This document shows, piece after piece, positions 1 to 8,404 of a stretch of 41,110 bases of DNA. The notes below the pieces were generated by a model. The model ran no database searches. It was not told the DNA's origin and saw only the letters and a list, made by a program, of their open reading frames with translations. Location: positions 1 through 41,110 of the forward strand of contig JACPLT010000008.1 in assembly GCA_016186365.1 (NCBI GenBank). Direction: 5' to 3'. Source of the stretch: Candidatus Pacearchaeota archaeon. GTDB taxonomy: Archaea > Nanobdellota > Nanobdellia > Pacearchaeales > GW2011-AR1. The position numbers were made by a program, and so were the translations under genes. Each line of letters starts with the position of its first letter. Within the stretch, counting starts at the first letter, position 1.

Positions 1-25
1 CTATGCTTATTTTCTCAAATACCAT
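1..25 (-). CDS. 5' end of an unidentified gene (partial)
   Basis: Only the first eight codons (MVFEKISI) lie in the window. The start is supported by a strong Shine-Dalgarno sequence (CTGGAGG) 8-9 nt before the ATG, at 34-40. A TATA-like stretch (AAGCTTATATAG, 60-71) lies further upstream. Nothing can be said about function. Confidence 0.55.
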
Positions 26-33
26 GTTATTTT

Positions 34-71
34 CCTCCAGATATAGTTAGCGACAACAACTATATAAGCTT
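34..71 (-). promoter_or_regulatory. Promoter and Shine-Dalgarno site of the edge gene
   Basis: On the minus strand a TATA-like box (AAGCTTATATAG, 60-71) precedes GGAGG (34-38) and the ATG at 25. The spacing would place transcription start near 35-45, so this is one of the few genes here with a short leader and an SD. Confidence 0.45.
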
Positions 72-314
72 TTCGTTGGTAAAATTGTACTATTGTAGAA
101 ACTTATTAGTAGGGATTATTTAAGAAGCAGTGTAGTTAAACCCCTCCCAAACCCAAAAATAATAAATAACTAAACCCTACAACCCAACTCCAAAAAACCG
201 CAAATAATACCTGGGGATAATCCTGTTAATCCTAATATCTCGTTCCAGAATTATTGGGATAGAAAATCCTCCCAAAAATGTGATTCAATTAACAGAATTT
301 TCTATAAAATCAAC
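72..314. other. Non-coding gap
   Basis: No credible gene is seen. The gap separates the 3' end of the Cys-rich repeat gene (stop at 315) from the promoter of the edge gene. The minus strand has several G-runs between about 138 and 190 (GGG, GGG, GGGG), but no regular quadruplex spacing. No convincing hairpin or terminator was found. Confidence 0.4.
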
Positions 315-1703
315 TCACTGCAAAGCCGGAACAACGCACTTTCCCTCAAAACAATTGCAACTAAACTCTTCACGCTTCTCTTCCTCAAATCTATTAGATT
401 TTCCTGTCATAACCGCTATCATGCAGCTATTAGTTGGTGTAACTTTACAGCCTGGAATTTTTTCCAACTTCCTGCACGCATATTCCACCAAAGTATTGGC
501 ATCCCTGCAATAATCTACAAATTCTGTGCTTGCCTCTCCATTAATATAAATCGTTCCAACAGAAACCCTATTATCTCCTGTATCATTATCATAACATTTA
601 GATATTGTCTGCTTGCACTCTCCTAAAACACATTTCCCCCCTGTTTCAAATAAGTTGTTGCATACAACATCCTGTTTTGTTAAAGAAGCCCCATTGCAAG
701 AATATTCTGTAAGGGTATTGCCATTTTTGCATTTGTCAAACTGACTAGTTATCTTTCCTTTATCATCAACAATTAAAACTGCTCCTGTATCAGTGTAATT
801 TGTAGCTCCATTTACATAATCACTATCCACACAGCTTGATTTTACCGGATTGCAGACATCAGAACTCTGCCAGGGTGTTAAAGAACAGCCCCCATCACAC
901 GGAATTACTATACTCTCTACTTTATCATATTCACAGAAAGTTTCATTTATATCGGGGTATACCATAGTACCTCCACTACTCTCTCCAATACATTCATCAG
1001 GATAATAATATACTCTATTGTTTATATTAATATTAAGATTTCCCGGCTTATTTGGAACAATTCCCTTATCCATCTCTTTGCATTTTTTTGGCGGAGGCAA
1101 ACACCTTCCCTTAGAACAGCGAGTACTGCAATCTATATTTCTGCTTAATACTTCGTCCTCTCCTATATTAGTATTAGTGTTCGCTGGTTCCCATCCGCAA
1201 TAATACTCTTTGACTGTCCATAAACTCAAACAGCTGTCAAAAAAAACATCTCCTGATGTTAAATCAACGGTCTTTCCTGCAATATACATCTCCCCATTAT
1301 ACTCTTCCTCTCCGATATCTATATCTGCACAAAGATAAAGTTCGTTATGTTCTAAACAAGCTCCCTCTTCACACCCATTAATGCAATAAGCATTCCTGAA
1401 TTTTACTTTATTCCCTTCGCAATAATACTCCTTAACATACTGATTTTTCTTAGTGCAGATATCTTTCTTTATCTTGGGTTTTTCAATTTCTCCATTCTTC
1501 AACTTTCCTCTGCTAACTTTTCCTGCAGTATAAATATCAAATTCATCGCTATTCGCATCATCATCCAGGCATACTATCTGCTCGCTGCTTGAAGTATATC
1601 CAGTTATCTTTCCAGAAATATCAGATAAAGAAAATGCAGAAACAAAATAAGAAATAAATACTACTGCTAAAACTAATATCACTGCACTCTTTTTATTAAC
1701 CAT
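315..1703 (-). CDS. Secreted protein of five Cys-rich repeats
   Basis: The protein has an N-terminal signal or anchor helix (MVNKKSAVILVLAVVFISYF). Five imperfect repeats of about 80-90 residues follow. Each opens with a C-x-D/E-x-D type motif, continues with a Y-x-x-G stretch, then D-x-C..., an L/V-x-E-Y-x-C strand and a closing C-x-x-G-x-C. The many paired cysteines suggest disulphide-stabilised modules outside the cell. I start at the ATG at 1703, not the upstream one at 1739, because the longer reading would translate the TATA box (TTTATAAA). From 1703 the TATA lies 21-30 nt upstream, matching other leaderless genes here. Transcribed alone, away from the AbiE genes. Function unknown; surface or adhesive role inferred. 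Confidence 0.8.
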   Translation of the reverse strand: MVNKKSAVILVLAVVFISYFVSAFSLSDISGKITGYTSSSEQIVCLDDDANSDEFDIYTAGKVSRGKLKNGEIEKPKIKKDICTKKNQYVKEYYCEGNKVKFRNAYCINGCEEGACLEHNELYLCADIDIGEEEYNGEMYIAGKTVDLTSGDVFFDSCLSLWTVKEYYCGWEPANTNTNIGEDEVLSRNIDCSTRCSKGRCLPPPKKCKEMDKGIVPNKPGNLNININNRVYYYPDECIGESSGGTMVYPDINETFCEYDKVESIVIPCDGGCSLTPWQSSDVCNPVKSSCVDSDYVNGATNYTDTGAVLIVDDKGKITSQFDKCKNGNTLTEYSCNGASLTKQDVVCNNLFETGGKCVLGECKQTISKCYDNDTGDNRVSVGTIYINGEASTEFVDYCRDANTLVEYACRKLEKIPGCKVTPTNSCMIAVMTGKSNRFEEEKREEFSCNCFEGKCVVPALQ

Positions 1704-1723
1704 CTTATCTCTAAGCAGGACAC

Positions 1724-1733
1724 ATTTATAAAT
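1724..1733 (-). promoter_or_regulatory. TATA box, leaderless gene
   Basis: ATTTATAAAT lies 21-30 nt before the ATG at 1703. No SD sequence fits between it and the start, so the transcript is predicted to begin at or next to the ATG. This box also decides the start codon of the gene. Confidence 0.7.
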
Positions 1734-1780
1734 ATTCACTTATAAAACTACTAATTGCTCAGTTTTATGCTGTTTAAAAA

Positions 1781-1834
1781 ACTGCTAGAAAGTAGCAGTA
1801 AATTAAACAAAAGAAAAGGTTTAAATAACTGCTT
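1781..1834 (+). promoter_or_regulatory. AbiE promoter with ACTGCT operator repeats
   Basis: A perfect 7-bp inverted repeat, ACTGCTA (1781-1787) and TAGCAGT (1793-1799), lies before the TATA box TTTAAATA (1820-1827). A third half-site, ACTGCTT (1828-1834), directly follows the TATA box. AbiEi antitoxins of bacterial systems are known to repress their own promoter by binding inverted repeats. A site straddling the TATA box would fit that, but binding here is inferred. Confidence 0.5.
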
Positions 1835-1848
1835 TTCCATTGTAAAAT

Positions 1849-2442
1849 ATGGGAAAGCTAAAATCCGTATATTCTGCACTCTTAAACAGAGGCGAAAAGG
1901 TAATGAAAAGAAAAGAAATAGTTAAGCTGATAGAAGACTACAAGAAAATAAAAAAGATTAATACGGCTAATGCTTTATGGTATCTTTCAAGACAGAGGTA
2001 TATCAAAAGGATATTTTTGGATTATTATTATATAAATTCCATAGAAGAAAGAGAACAAAAGTTCTGCAAATATTTAGACAAAGAACTTTTATTTCTTGTC
2101 TTGAATAAAATAAATCTTAAATGGTATTTAGGATTAACTTCTGCAAGATATAGCTTAGGAGAAATATGGCAGACTCCAAATATGATTATTATTATAAATA
2201 ATAAATTCAGCGGCAATAGAGTAATAACGGACTTTAAAACAAGATTTATTAAATTAAAAGAAAGCCTAATATTTGCATTAATTAAAGGAAAAACTGATAA
2301 AGGAATAGAATATTATTATTCTGATAAAGAAAAAACAGAGCTGGATGAAATTTATTTATCTAAAAAAGGGAGAGTAGCAAAAGATAAGAGGACAAAAACT
2401 TATCTTAAAAGATATCCAAAATGGCTTCAAAAATTAATATAG
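1849..2442 (+). CDS. abiEi: AbiEi-like antitoxin
   Basis: A 197-residue basic protein in first position before an AbiEii nucleotidyltransferase toxin, with which it overlaps by 22 nt. The N-terminal region (about residues 1-60, K-R-K-E-I-V-K-L-I...ALWYLSRQRYIKR) reads like a winged-helix DNA-binding domain of AbiEi-type antitoxins. The rest is a mixed alpha/beta region with a Lys-rich C-terminus. In type IV systems the antitoxin silences the toxin by repressing its promoter or acting on its effects, without stable binding. The start follows a TATA box by 22-29 nt, so the mRNA is probably leaderless. Assignment rests largely on the partner and gene order. Confidence 0.7.
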   Translation: MGKLKSVYSALLNRGEKVMKRKEIVKLIEDYKKIKKINTANALWYLSRQRYIKRIFLDYYYINSIEEREQKFCKYLDKELLFLVLNKINLKWYLGLTSARYSLGEIWQTPNMIIIINNKFSGNRVITDFKTRFIKLKESLIFALIKGKTDKGIEYYYSDKEKTELDEIYLSKKGRVAKDKRTKTYLKRYPKWLQKLI

Positions 2443-3338
2443 AGCAATATATTGGAGAAATTAAAAAAAGGATGAATCTTAATATTAAAGATGATATTAT
2501 CAAAAAAGATTTATTGCTTACTTTAATATTGGCAGAGTTTGAGAAAATGGATTTAGGCAGGGAGCTTATTTTCAAAGGTGGAACTTTACTTTCAAGAAAT
2601 TATCTCAAATATCATAGATTCTCAGAAGATTTAGATTTTGTCTTTAAAGATTCAAATTCTATAAGAGAATTAACAAGAAGTGCTAGAGAAAGAAAAGTAA
2701 AAGCATTTCTCGATATTTTTGTTCCTAAACTAAAAGAGGCAGCAGATATACTTGGGCTTGATTTTAGCACAGATAGAAGCAATAAAAAATATTGCAGAAT
2801 GTTAAAAGGAAGAACAGTTTATACATTTAAGATTTATTATTCTGATGAGAATTTTATAAAAGTAGAAATAAACTTTATAGAAGAGATGCTAAATAAGCCC
2901 GCAGAGCAGTCAATCAAGACAATTACAGATTTTTTTGATTCAAGAGAATTAATGTTTATTTTAGGATTAAAAATAGACCATTTTAAAGTTTTAAGCTACC
3001 CTCTTGAAGAAATAATCCTTGAAAAATATCGGGCATTATTAACAAGAAATAAATTAGCAGAAAGAGATTTATTTGATTTATTTTTAATTCCAAATTCTTT
3101 AAATGTAGATACAAAACAGGTTACTAAAAAAATAAAAAGCTCTTCTTTGATAAAAAGAGACTTAGCAAGTTTGATTAGAGAGAAACTTCTTCTCTTGAAA
3201 GAATGTAAATTTTTTGAAAGCGAGGAAAAAATAGAAGAGCTTGCACTAGCCAAATATAATCCTGCAGATTTTGAAAAATTCAAAGAAAACATAAAGCCGA
3301 TTTTAATTGAGATTTGCAGGGATTTTTTGAAAGAGTAA
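2421..3338 (+). CDS. abiEii: AbiEii-like nucleotidyltransferase toxin
   Basis: A 305-residue protein of the nucleotidyltransferase AbiEii/AbiGii family (DUF1814-type). The family core is clear: F-K-G-G-T-L-L at residues 51-57, then RFSEDLDF at 66-73, whose two aspartates would bind metal and nucleotide. Further conserved blocks are K-V-E-I-N-F, ILGLKIDHFKV and the C-terminal E-K-Y-R-A-L-L...R-D-L-F-D-L-F. Toxins of this fold transfer nucleotides to RNA targets; some modify tRNA acceptor ends, which I infer but cannot show here. The start codon lies inside the antitoxin gene, so the two are probably translated together. Length and motifs are intact, with no sign of decay. Confidence 0.85.
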   Translation: MASKINIEQYIGEIKKRMNLNIKDDIIKKDLLLTLILAEFEKMDLGRELIFKGGTLLSRNYLKYHRFSEDLDFVFKDSNSIRELTRSARERKVKAFLDIFVPKLKEAADILGLDFSTDRSNKKYCRMLKGRTVYTFKIYYSDENFIKVEINFIEEMLNKPAEQSIKTITDFFDSRELMFILGLKIDHFKVLSYPLEEIILEKYRALLTRNKLAERDLFDLFLIPNSLNVDTKQVTKKIKSSSLIKRDLASLIREKLLLLKECKFFESEEKIEELALAKYNPADFEKFKENIKPILIEICRDFLKE

Positions 3339-3426
3339 GCATCAAATTATTGCATCATTAATTTCATCAATCAAAAGTAATGATAAACCTAGACTGCGTA
3401 TTATATATAATAAACTATAAGAAACT

Positions 3427-3434
3427 ATTTAAAT
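3427..3434 (+). promoter_or_regulatory. TATA box, leaderless gene
   Basis: ATTTAAAT lies 27-34 nt before the ATG at 3461. The longer reading frame from 3380 would run through this box, which argues for the downstream start. Confidence 0.6.
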
Positions 3435-3460
3435 CAAATATCTTTCTTTCAAATACAAAA

Positions 3461-4069
3461 ATGGTGGGATTAAATATCAACATAGAGAAGAAGCATGTTT
3501 TCTTGATAGTTGCTGTCAGCGTTTTTCTCGCAGGAATTATCCTGGCAGTTGCTTTAGCCCCGGGAGAAACCCCATTTTCAGGGCATAACCCCGATGAATT
3601 AGGAGCTCCGGCAGACTGTCTTATTGGACAAGCTCTAGTCTGGAATGGAACAGGATGGATATGTTCAGGTTCAGCTTCTTCTGGAAGTTCTTGCATCACC
3701 TACTCCAACTTTGCAGTTAAAGGAAAATTCTTAATCAATGTCCCGGATTTCTGCAAGTTCCCAAATAAATGTGCTATTTTCGGCTCAAGTTCTGAAACTT
3801 ATCAGGATGTTTTTTACACTCAATATTCAAACGGAACCTGGATTAATAATGAAAATAACCTTCCAAAAATAAATGGAGATTCAGAAAGAACAGATATAAT
3901 AAACATAAATACAAAAAATGAGAATGACTGGGTGACAATATATGACGATGATTCTTCAGCAGGAGAAACAAGTGTTAATCGATGGATAATGGAAAGTAAA
4001 GAGGAAAACCTTCAGGAATCTGCAATTATTCTGGTCTGCCCTGTTCAGGAATTGCCTCTTGCAAATTAA
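3461..4069 (+). CDS. Membrane-anchored extracellular protein, unknown
   Basis: A 202-residue protein. After a short N-terminus comes one hydrophobic helix (about residues 11-32, V-F-L-I-V-A-V-S-V-F-L-A-G...). The exterior part opens with a segment rich in G, P and H (G-E-T-P-F-S-G-H-N-P-D-E-L-G), then a small Cys-containing motif (A-D-C-L-I-G-Q-A-L-V-W-N-G-T-G-W-I-C). The rest looks beta-rich, with more cysteines and Asn-x-Ser/Thr sequons. The W-N-G-x-x-W-x-C pattern recurs in surface and fibre-like proteins as I recall, but I cannot name a family. The start is set by the TATA box at 3427-3434. Stands alone after the AbiE pair. Confidence 0.65.
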   Translation: MVGLNINIEKKHVFLIVAVSVFLAGIILAVALAPGETPFSGHNPDELGAPADCLIGQALVWNGTGWICSGSASSGSSCITYSNFAVKGKFLINVPDFCKFPNKCAIFGSSSETYQDVFYTQYSNGTWINNENNLPKINGDSERTDIININTKNENDWVTIYDDDSSAGETSVNRWIMESKEENLQESAIILVCPVQELPLAN

Positions 4070-4085
4070 TTATTTCTATTAGTCA

Positions 4086-4210
4086 ATAGTCTATCCAAAT
4101 AATAAGTTGTATAAGATATATTCAAGGACACATTTAATTGAACAAGTTTTGTGCCTTGAATAGATAGGATAAGAACTAAAAACTGCTCAAATATTTAGTT
4201 CTTAGACTAT
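4086..4210. repeat. Three-way-junction palindrome between convergent genes
   Basis: A closing stem ATAGTCTA (4086-4093) / TAGACTAT (4203-4210) encloses two long arms. Arm A is TATTCAAGG-A-CAC (4119-4131) with GTG-CCTTGAATA (4151-4162), 12 pairs with one bulged A and a 19-nt loop. Arm B is AGAACTAAA (4172-4180) with TTTAGTTCT (4194-4202). It lies between two genes that end towards each other. It may be a two-way terminator, a structured RNA or a palindromic repeat; the sequence does not decide. Confidence 0.55.
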
Positions 4211-4269
4211 ACTTCTCAATTAATAAACCCTGCCAGATGAGAGAATTCCAAAATTAAAAAAAGTGATAA

Positions 4270-7200
4270 TCAGCATCTCTTATTATAGCTGATTCCTACA
4301 ATTGCCAAATCAAAAATATCTATCTTGCTGTCAAAATTTACATCAGAATACCCGCATAGTCCTTGAACTAAAGAATTATAGCACATCCCTATATAAGCTA
4401 AGTCAATTATTCCCACCTTGCAGTCATCATTAATATCTCCTTCTAATTCGCTATTATCCCCGAAACTCTTGCAGTTCAAATTTCTTGAATAATAAGTTCC
4501 GTTAATCTCGCATCCGTCATAATCACACTTGCTATTGCTCTCTTTTCTGTCATTGCATCTTTCATTCAGGTCACATGCATCTCCAATAAAATCCAAGTCA
4601 ATATCGCTCTGATTATCATTGAAAATTTCAGGGCAGTTATCCAAAACAGATACAAAATTATCTCCGTCTAAATCACTATAATTAGAAATATCAACAGAAA
4701 TCAGCAGTTCTGTATTGTTATAAATCTCAATTTTCTCTGCGCTATTGTAATAGGGAATAACAAAAGTATTCTCTGTCAGGTTTGTAATTTCTAAACTTTC
4801 ATTTGGAATAAAAATTTGTGTTCCATCCTCATTAAACAAATCCATAGGAGGAGAATATGCTCTCGCTAGGCTGAAACTTATGTTTATTCTCTCTAACATC
4901 TCTCCATTATTGGATATCATCCTAATATTATAATCGCTATTAATTTTATCTTCTCCCGGGCTGCCGCTTACCAAAGAAAGATTAACCAATGAAACATTTC
5001 CAGAATCATATTTTAATTCTAAAACATAACTCTTGCTTTCAGCATACGCCCTGTAAACCTGCCTGCTTCTTGACTGCATATTAATAGTTTCCAGAAGTTT
5101 CTTCTCGTTTATTGCTTTATAATCATCATGTTTTCCTCCCAGTTTATATTGGTGCCTCATTATAGTATTATTAAACCCCCTATACCAGTTAGTGTGTCCG
5201 CAAACTTCAAAACATCCTTCATTTAATCCTCCAAATTTTGAGCAGGAAGAATTATCGCAGTTTACAATTATTTCAGGAGGATTCTCGCTTCCTTCTGTAT
5301 GGGTGTCATATTCATCAAATAGCTTTCCAAAACTATGCCCAAATTCATGCAGCACTGTTCTTATGAGGTCGCTTTTTATATTCCCAAAATATCCGCACAC
5401 TGCTTTTCCGCAATTAATTCCGCATTCATCGTCACAAATTCCAGTATATTCATCATCTATAACATCTAAAGGAAAACTGCAGTTTCCAAGATATTCGCAT
5501 CCAAAAGTAATATCTGCTATATTCTTCGAACTCCCTTTTTCTATGCTTCCAGGATTAAATGCTCTGAATCTTGGGCTTATAGAAAGCAAAATTATCTGGT
5601 CAGAAAAAGCGCACATCTTCTTTGCTTTTTTCTCTGCCTGCGAATCTACACTATAAATTGGAGGATTATGCTTAAAAGTTTCCAAACTATTCACATACCA
5701 AAAATTAAATCTTTCTCTAGTTACATTGAATGGCTCAACAGACATCAGCCCATAACTAATTCCTTCATAATCTATAGACTCATTCACTGCCCTGATAAAA
5801 ATACTCATGTTAGGAAATCCCGAACCCACAAAGACAACATCTATCTTATCCTGGCTGTTTCCATTGTTATAAACAGGAATGCAGTTGCTGTCGCAAAGAT
5901 TATCACAAACCCATCCGCAGTCAACTCCCTCTTCATAGCCGTTCATTTTCCCGTCAGAACAGGAAGGTTTTAAGCATAATTTATTCTCATTGCAATAATT
6001 ATTCTCGCAATCAATATTTGTTTCGCATTTTTTTCCCTCGTTGCATTTCTTGCAGCTTCCCCCGCAGTCAATATCACTCTCTCTTCCATCCATAAGTTCA
6101 TTAGAACAGCTGGTTTCCACATTGCAAAACTGATGGGCAAATCTGTCTAAGCTTAAAACTACACTTCCAGAAGATTCATGTTGATCTAGCCATATAGTTC
6201 TCCAAAATTCTGATGTGCTATAATCTTGCAGATTAGTATCAATATTTTTTTGAATTACTTTTAACCTTATTTTATTGTTAGAAACTTTTTCTTTTCCCAG
6301 ATAAATATCCATAGTTGCTATAATATTATGATTTTCATCCCAGCTAGGATACCTCATATTTTTTGCAACACTCTCCCAGCTGTTATTATAAAAGTTGTAA
6401 ATATAAACTTCATTTGAAAAAAATATGCTATTCCTGCTGTTATTGTTGGCAAAATATGAATATGACACTCTTAGCTTGTTTCTATTTGCAGGAACTTCCA
6501 GCTCATATTCCATTGAATAATTATAATTGAAATTCTTTTCACTGCTTCCGCCGGAATTCTTTGTCCTGTTAGAATATCTTACCCAATCTAAAAAATTAAC
6601 TTTTGAATTATACTCCTGATAATTCAATAGATTAAACCCATAATCGCTCGCCCTGCCAAATCTATCACATCCCTCGCTATTGCAGTCATAAGAACATCCA
6701 GGAATGCTGGCGTCTTTCCACATCCAGATTAAATCCCCCGGATTATCACAGGTGTTGTCATCCCCAAAAAAATATTTTTTATTATTATAAAAAAGATAAA
6801 TATCCATGCTGTTATTGCAGAGCTGATTGTTATTAACAGAAATATTAGCTGCAGTTGTTCCAAGCCTTATTCCAGATGAGCCGAATTTTATAGATGCGCT
6901 GATTCCATATCCATTTGCAAAATTATTTTCAGTTATTTTATTGTTATAAGACAGGCTTCTCATCCTTATGCCTAATGCGCAGTATTGAAAATTATTCTCT
7001 TTTACTTCAGTCAGGTTTGATAACATAATTTCCACACATTTATAACTCATTTTAGATATCTGATTGCCAAAAATAGAAATATTCACAGATTTATAGATTT
7101 GGATGCCCATACAATCAGAGTCATTCATATAGTTGTCGTAAACTTTAGTATTATTGCTGTCAATAACTCCAATGAATGTTCCAAAGGGATAGTGAATTCC

Positions 7201-7818
7201 ACATTCATCAGCTCGAATATAATCCAGGCGGTTATTATAAACTTCTCCTAACTCCACATCGTCTATTCTAATGCCTACGCCACTGTTATTAAAAAGAGTA
7301 TTATCATGCACCTTTGCATTTTTTATGTCATTTATACTTATTCCATACATATTTCCGTCTAGAGTGTTATTATAAACATAGTAATCTCTCCTCAAAGTAT
7401 AATAGCCCGAGGATATTCCCCGCAAATAATTTTGAACTATGCAGTTTTTTACTGTTATGTTATTATAATTTGATGAGCTGATTCCATAATTTGTAAAATT
7501 GGATCTCCTTAAACCTCTTAACACAGAATAATTGCAGTCTAAAATAATATTAGATTTTTTAATATCCAACCCTTCAGGAAGACTATAATTCCCTCTTGCA
7601 AATACTGTATTTTGTGTTATAGTGCAATTATTAAAAGGAACACTTCCGCATTCTGTAACCGCCTTAACTCCCGGATTGCTATCTTCAGGGATAATCTCTT
7701 CTTCAAGATATATCTCACTCTCTTCATTTCCAAATTCGTTATAAAAATAACCCTCTCCATAAACAGAAATAGAAAATAAAATAACAAAAATCACAGCTAT
7801 AACTAACTCCTTTTTCAT
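4270..7818 (-). CDS. Secreted beta-helix / M64-like peptidase / dockerin protein
   Basis: An 1182-residue multidomain secreted protein. It has a signal peptide (about 1-22), then a right-handed beta-helix of NosD type (about 50-345, repeated N-x-I-x-x-N...G-I). Next come an uncharacterised beta region and a Cys-rich stretch (about 565-650, D-G-x-E-x-x-x-D-C-G motifs). The catalytic domain resembles IgA-peptidase M64: D-V-V-F-V-G-S-G-F near its start and HEFGHSFGKLFDEYD, with zinc ligands H824 and H828 and DEY at 835-837. After an Ig-like part come a thrombospondin type-3-like calcium segment (about 1055-1095) and two dockerin-like repeats at the very C-terminus (about 1126-1182, D-I-N-D-D-C-K-V...D-L-A-Y-I-G and D-V-N-F-D-S-K-I...D-L-A-I-V-G). 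Probably a surface protease docked through its C-terminus. No cohesin is visible in the window. The TATA box lies 23-32 nt upstream. Confidence 0.85.
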   Translation of the reverse strand: MKKELVIAVIFVILFSISVYGEGYFYNEFGNEESEIYLEEEIIPEDSNPGVKAVTECGSVPFNNCTITQNTVFARGNYSLPEGLDIKKSNIILDCNYSVLRGLRRSNFTNYGISSSNYNNITVKNCIVQNYLRGISSGYYTLRRDYYVYNNTLDGNMYGISINDIKNAKVHDNTLFNNSGVGIRIDDVELGEVYNNRLDYIRADECGIHYPFGTFIGVIDSNNTKVYDNYMNDSDCMGIQIYKSVNISIFGNQISKMSYKCVEIMLSNLTEVKENNFQYCALGIRMRSLSYNNKITENNFANGYGISASIKFGSSGIRLGTTAANISVNNNQLCNNSMDIYLFYNNKKYFFGDDNTCDNPGDLIWMWKDASIPGCSYDCNSEGCDRFGRASDYGFNLLNYQEYNSKVNFLDWVRYSNRTKNSGGSSEKNFNYNYSMEYELEVPANRNKLRVSYSYFANNNSRNSIFFSNEVYIYNFYNNSWESVAKNMRYPSWDENHNIIATMDIYLGKEKVSNNKIRLKVIQKNIDTNLQDYSTSEFWRTIWLDQHESSGSVVLSLDRFAHQFCNVETSCSNELMDGRESDIDCGGSCKKCNEGKKCETNIDCENNYCNENKLCLKPSCSDGKMNGYEEGVDCGWVCDNLCDSNCIPVYNNGNSQDKIDVVFVGSGFPNMSIFIRAVNESIDYEGISYGLMSVEPFNVTRERFNFWYVNSLETFKHNPPIYSVDSQAEKKAKKMCAFSDQIILLSISPRFRAFNPGSIEKGSSKNIADITFGCEYLGNCSFPLDVIDDEYTGICDDECGINCGKAVCGYFGNIKSDLIRTVLHEFGHSFGKLFDEYDTHTEGSENPPEIIVNCDNSSCSKFGGLNEGCFEVCGHTNWYRGFNNTIMRHQYKLGGKHDDYKAINEKKLLETINMQSRSRQVYRAYAESKSYVLELKYDSGNVSLVNLSLVSGSPGEDKINSDYNIRMISNNGEMLERINISFSLARAYSPPMDLFNEDGTQIFIPNESLEITNLTENTFVIPYYNSAEKIEIYNNTELLISVDISNYSDLDGDNFVSVLDNCPEIFNDNQSDIDLDFIGDACDLNERCNDRKESNSKCDYDGCEINGTYYSRNLNCKSFGDNSELEGDINDDCKVGIIDLAYIGMCYNSLVQGLCGYSDVNFDSKIDIFDLAIVGISYNKRC

Positions 7819-7840
7819 TAGCTGATAAGAAATATTAATC

Positions 7841-7850
7841 TTTTAAATAT
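7841..7850 (-). promoter_or_regulatory. TATA box, leaderless gene
   Basis: A TTTAAATA-type box 23-32 nt before the ATG at 7818, with no SD between. Between this promoter and the stop at 7982 the DNA is very AT-rich with weak short hairpins. I see no other gene there. Confidence 0.6.
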
Positions 7851-7981
7851 TTATCTATAATTGCATTGATTATATTAAAGGACATTAATAATTAACCATT
7901 TTCTGTCTTTTACTATAGTATAAAAATATAGTGCAATTATAGAGATAGATAATTGTGATAGCAGTATACTAATTATTGCAA

Positions 7982-8404
7982 TTATCTATAGCTTCTCCAG
8001 ATGGATATTTTAACTATCTTAGGATTATGATTATTCGCTGAAAGACTGGAGCTTATCACCCTCTCCTTAGAATAAATCTCTCCCTCTTGATTAAAACTGC
8101 ACTCTCCATCTATCTCGCATATTAAAACATCATGATTATAACCATGAGGAATAATCTTTTCCTCCTCATTAATTCCGTCAATATATCCTTTTACTTCTTC
8201 CACATCCCCAGATAAAACCGCATCTCTCATTATCTCATTACTTGCAACTCTTTCAAGCAAATAGCTCTCAATATCAAGTATATTATCTGCTTTATTCTCT
8301 TTTTTAGCATTCTGGCTGTATACAAGCAGCAAAATCCCAATTATCAATATGATAGCAATAAATGCTTCTAACATTTTCATCCACGCTCTCTTTCCTTTTA
8401 CCAT
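7982..8404 (-). CDS. Pilin-like protein, minor
   Basis: A 140-residue protein with a type IV pilin-like N-terminus. A basic leader (M-V-K-G-K-R-A) is followed by W-M-K-M-L-E-A-F-I-A-I-I-L-I-I, a hydrophobic stretch with the Glu at the usual fifth-position neighbourhood. The globular part is acidic with two cysteines. It overlaps the upstream pilin gene by 7 nt and is the last gene of the pilus cluster. It probably serves as a minor pilin or a pseudopilin at the base or tip. Cleavage by a prepilin peptidase would be expected after the basic leader; no such peptidase gene lies in the window. Confidence 0.65.
   Translation of the reverse strand: MVKGKRAWMKMLEAFIAIILIIGILLLVYSQNAKKENKADNILDIESYLLERVASNEIMRDAVLSGDVEEVKGYIDGINEEEKIIPHGYNHDVLICEIDGECSFNQEGEIYSKERVISSSLSANNHNPKIVKISIWRSYR

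Noticed and set aside
138-190. G-quadruplex on the minus strand
   Set aside because: The G-runs are unevenly spaced and only three fall close together.
5192-5656. 154-codon open frame on the plus strand
   Set aside because: It lies antisense within the peptidase domain of the large secreted protein, whose catalytic motif and domain order are clear. Similar antisense frames in other large genes were dropped for the same reason.
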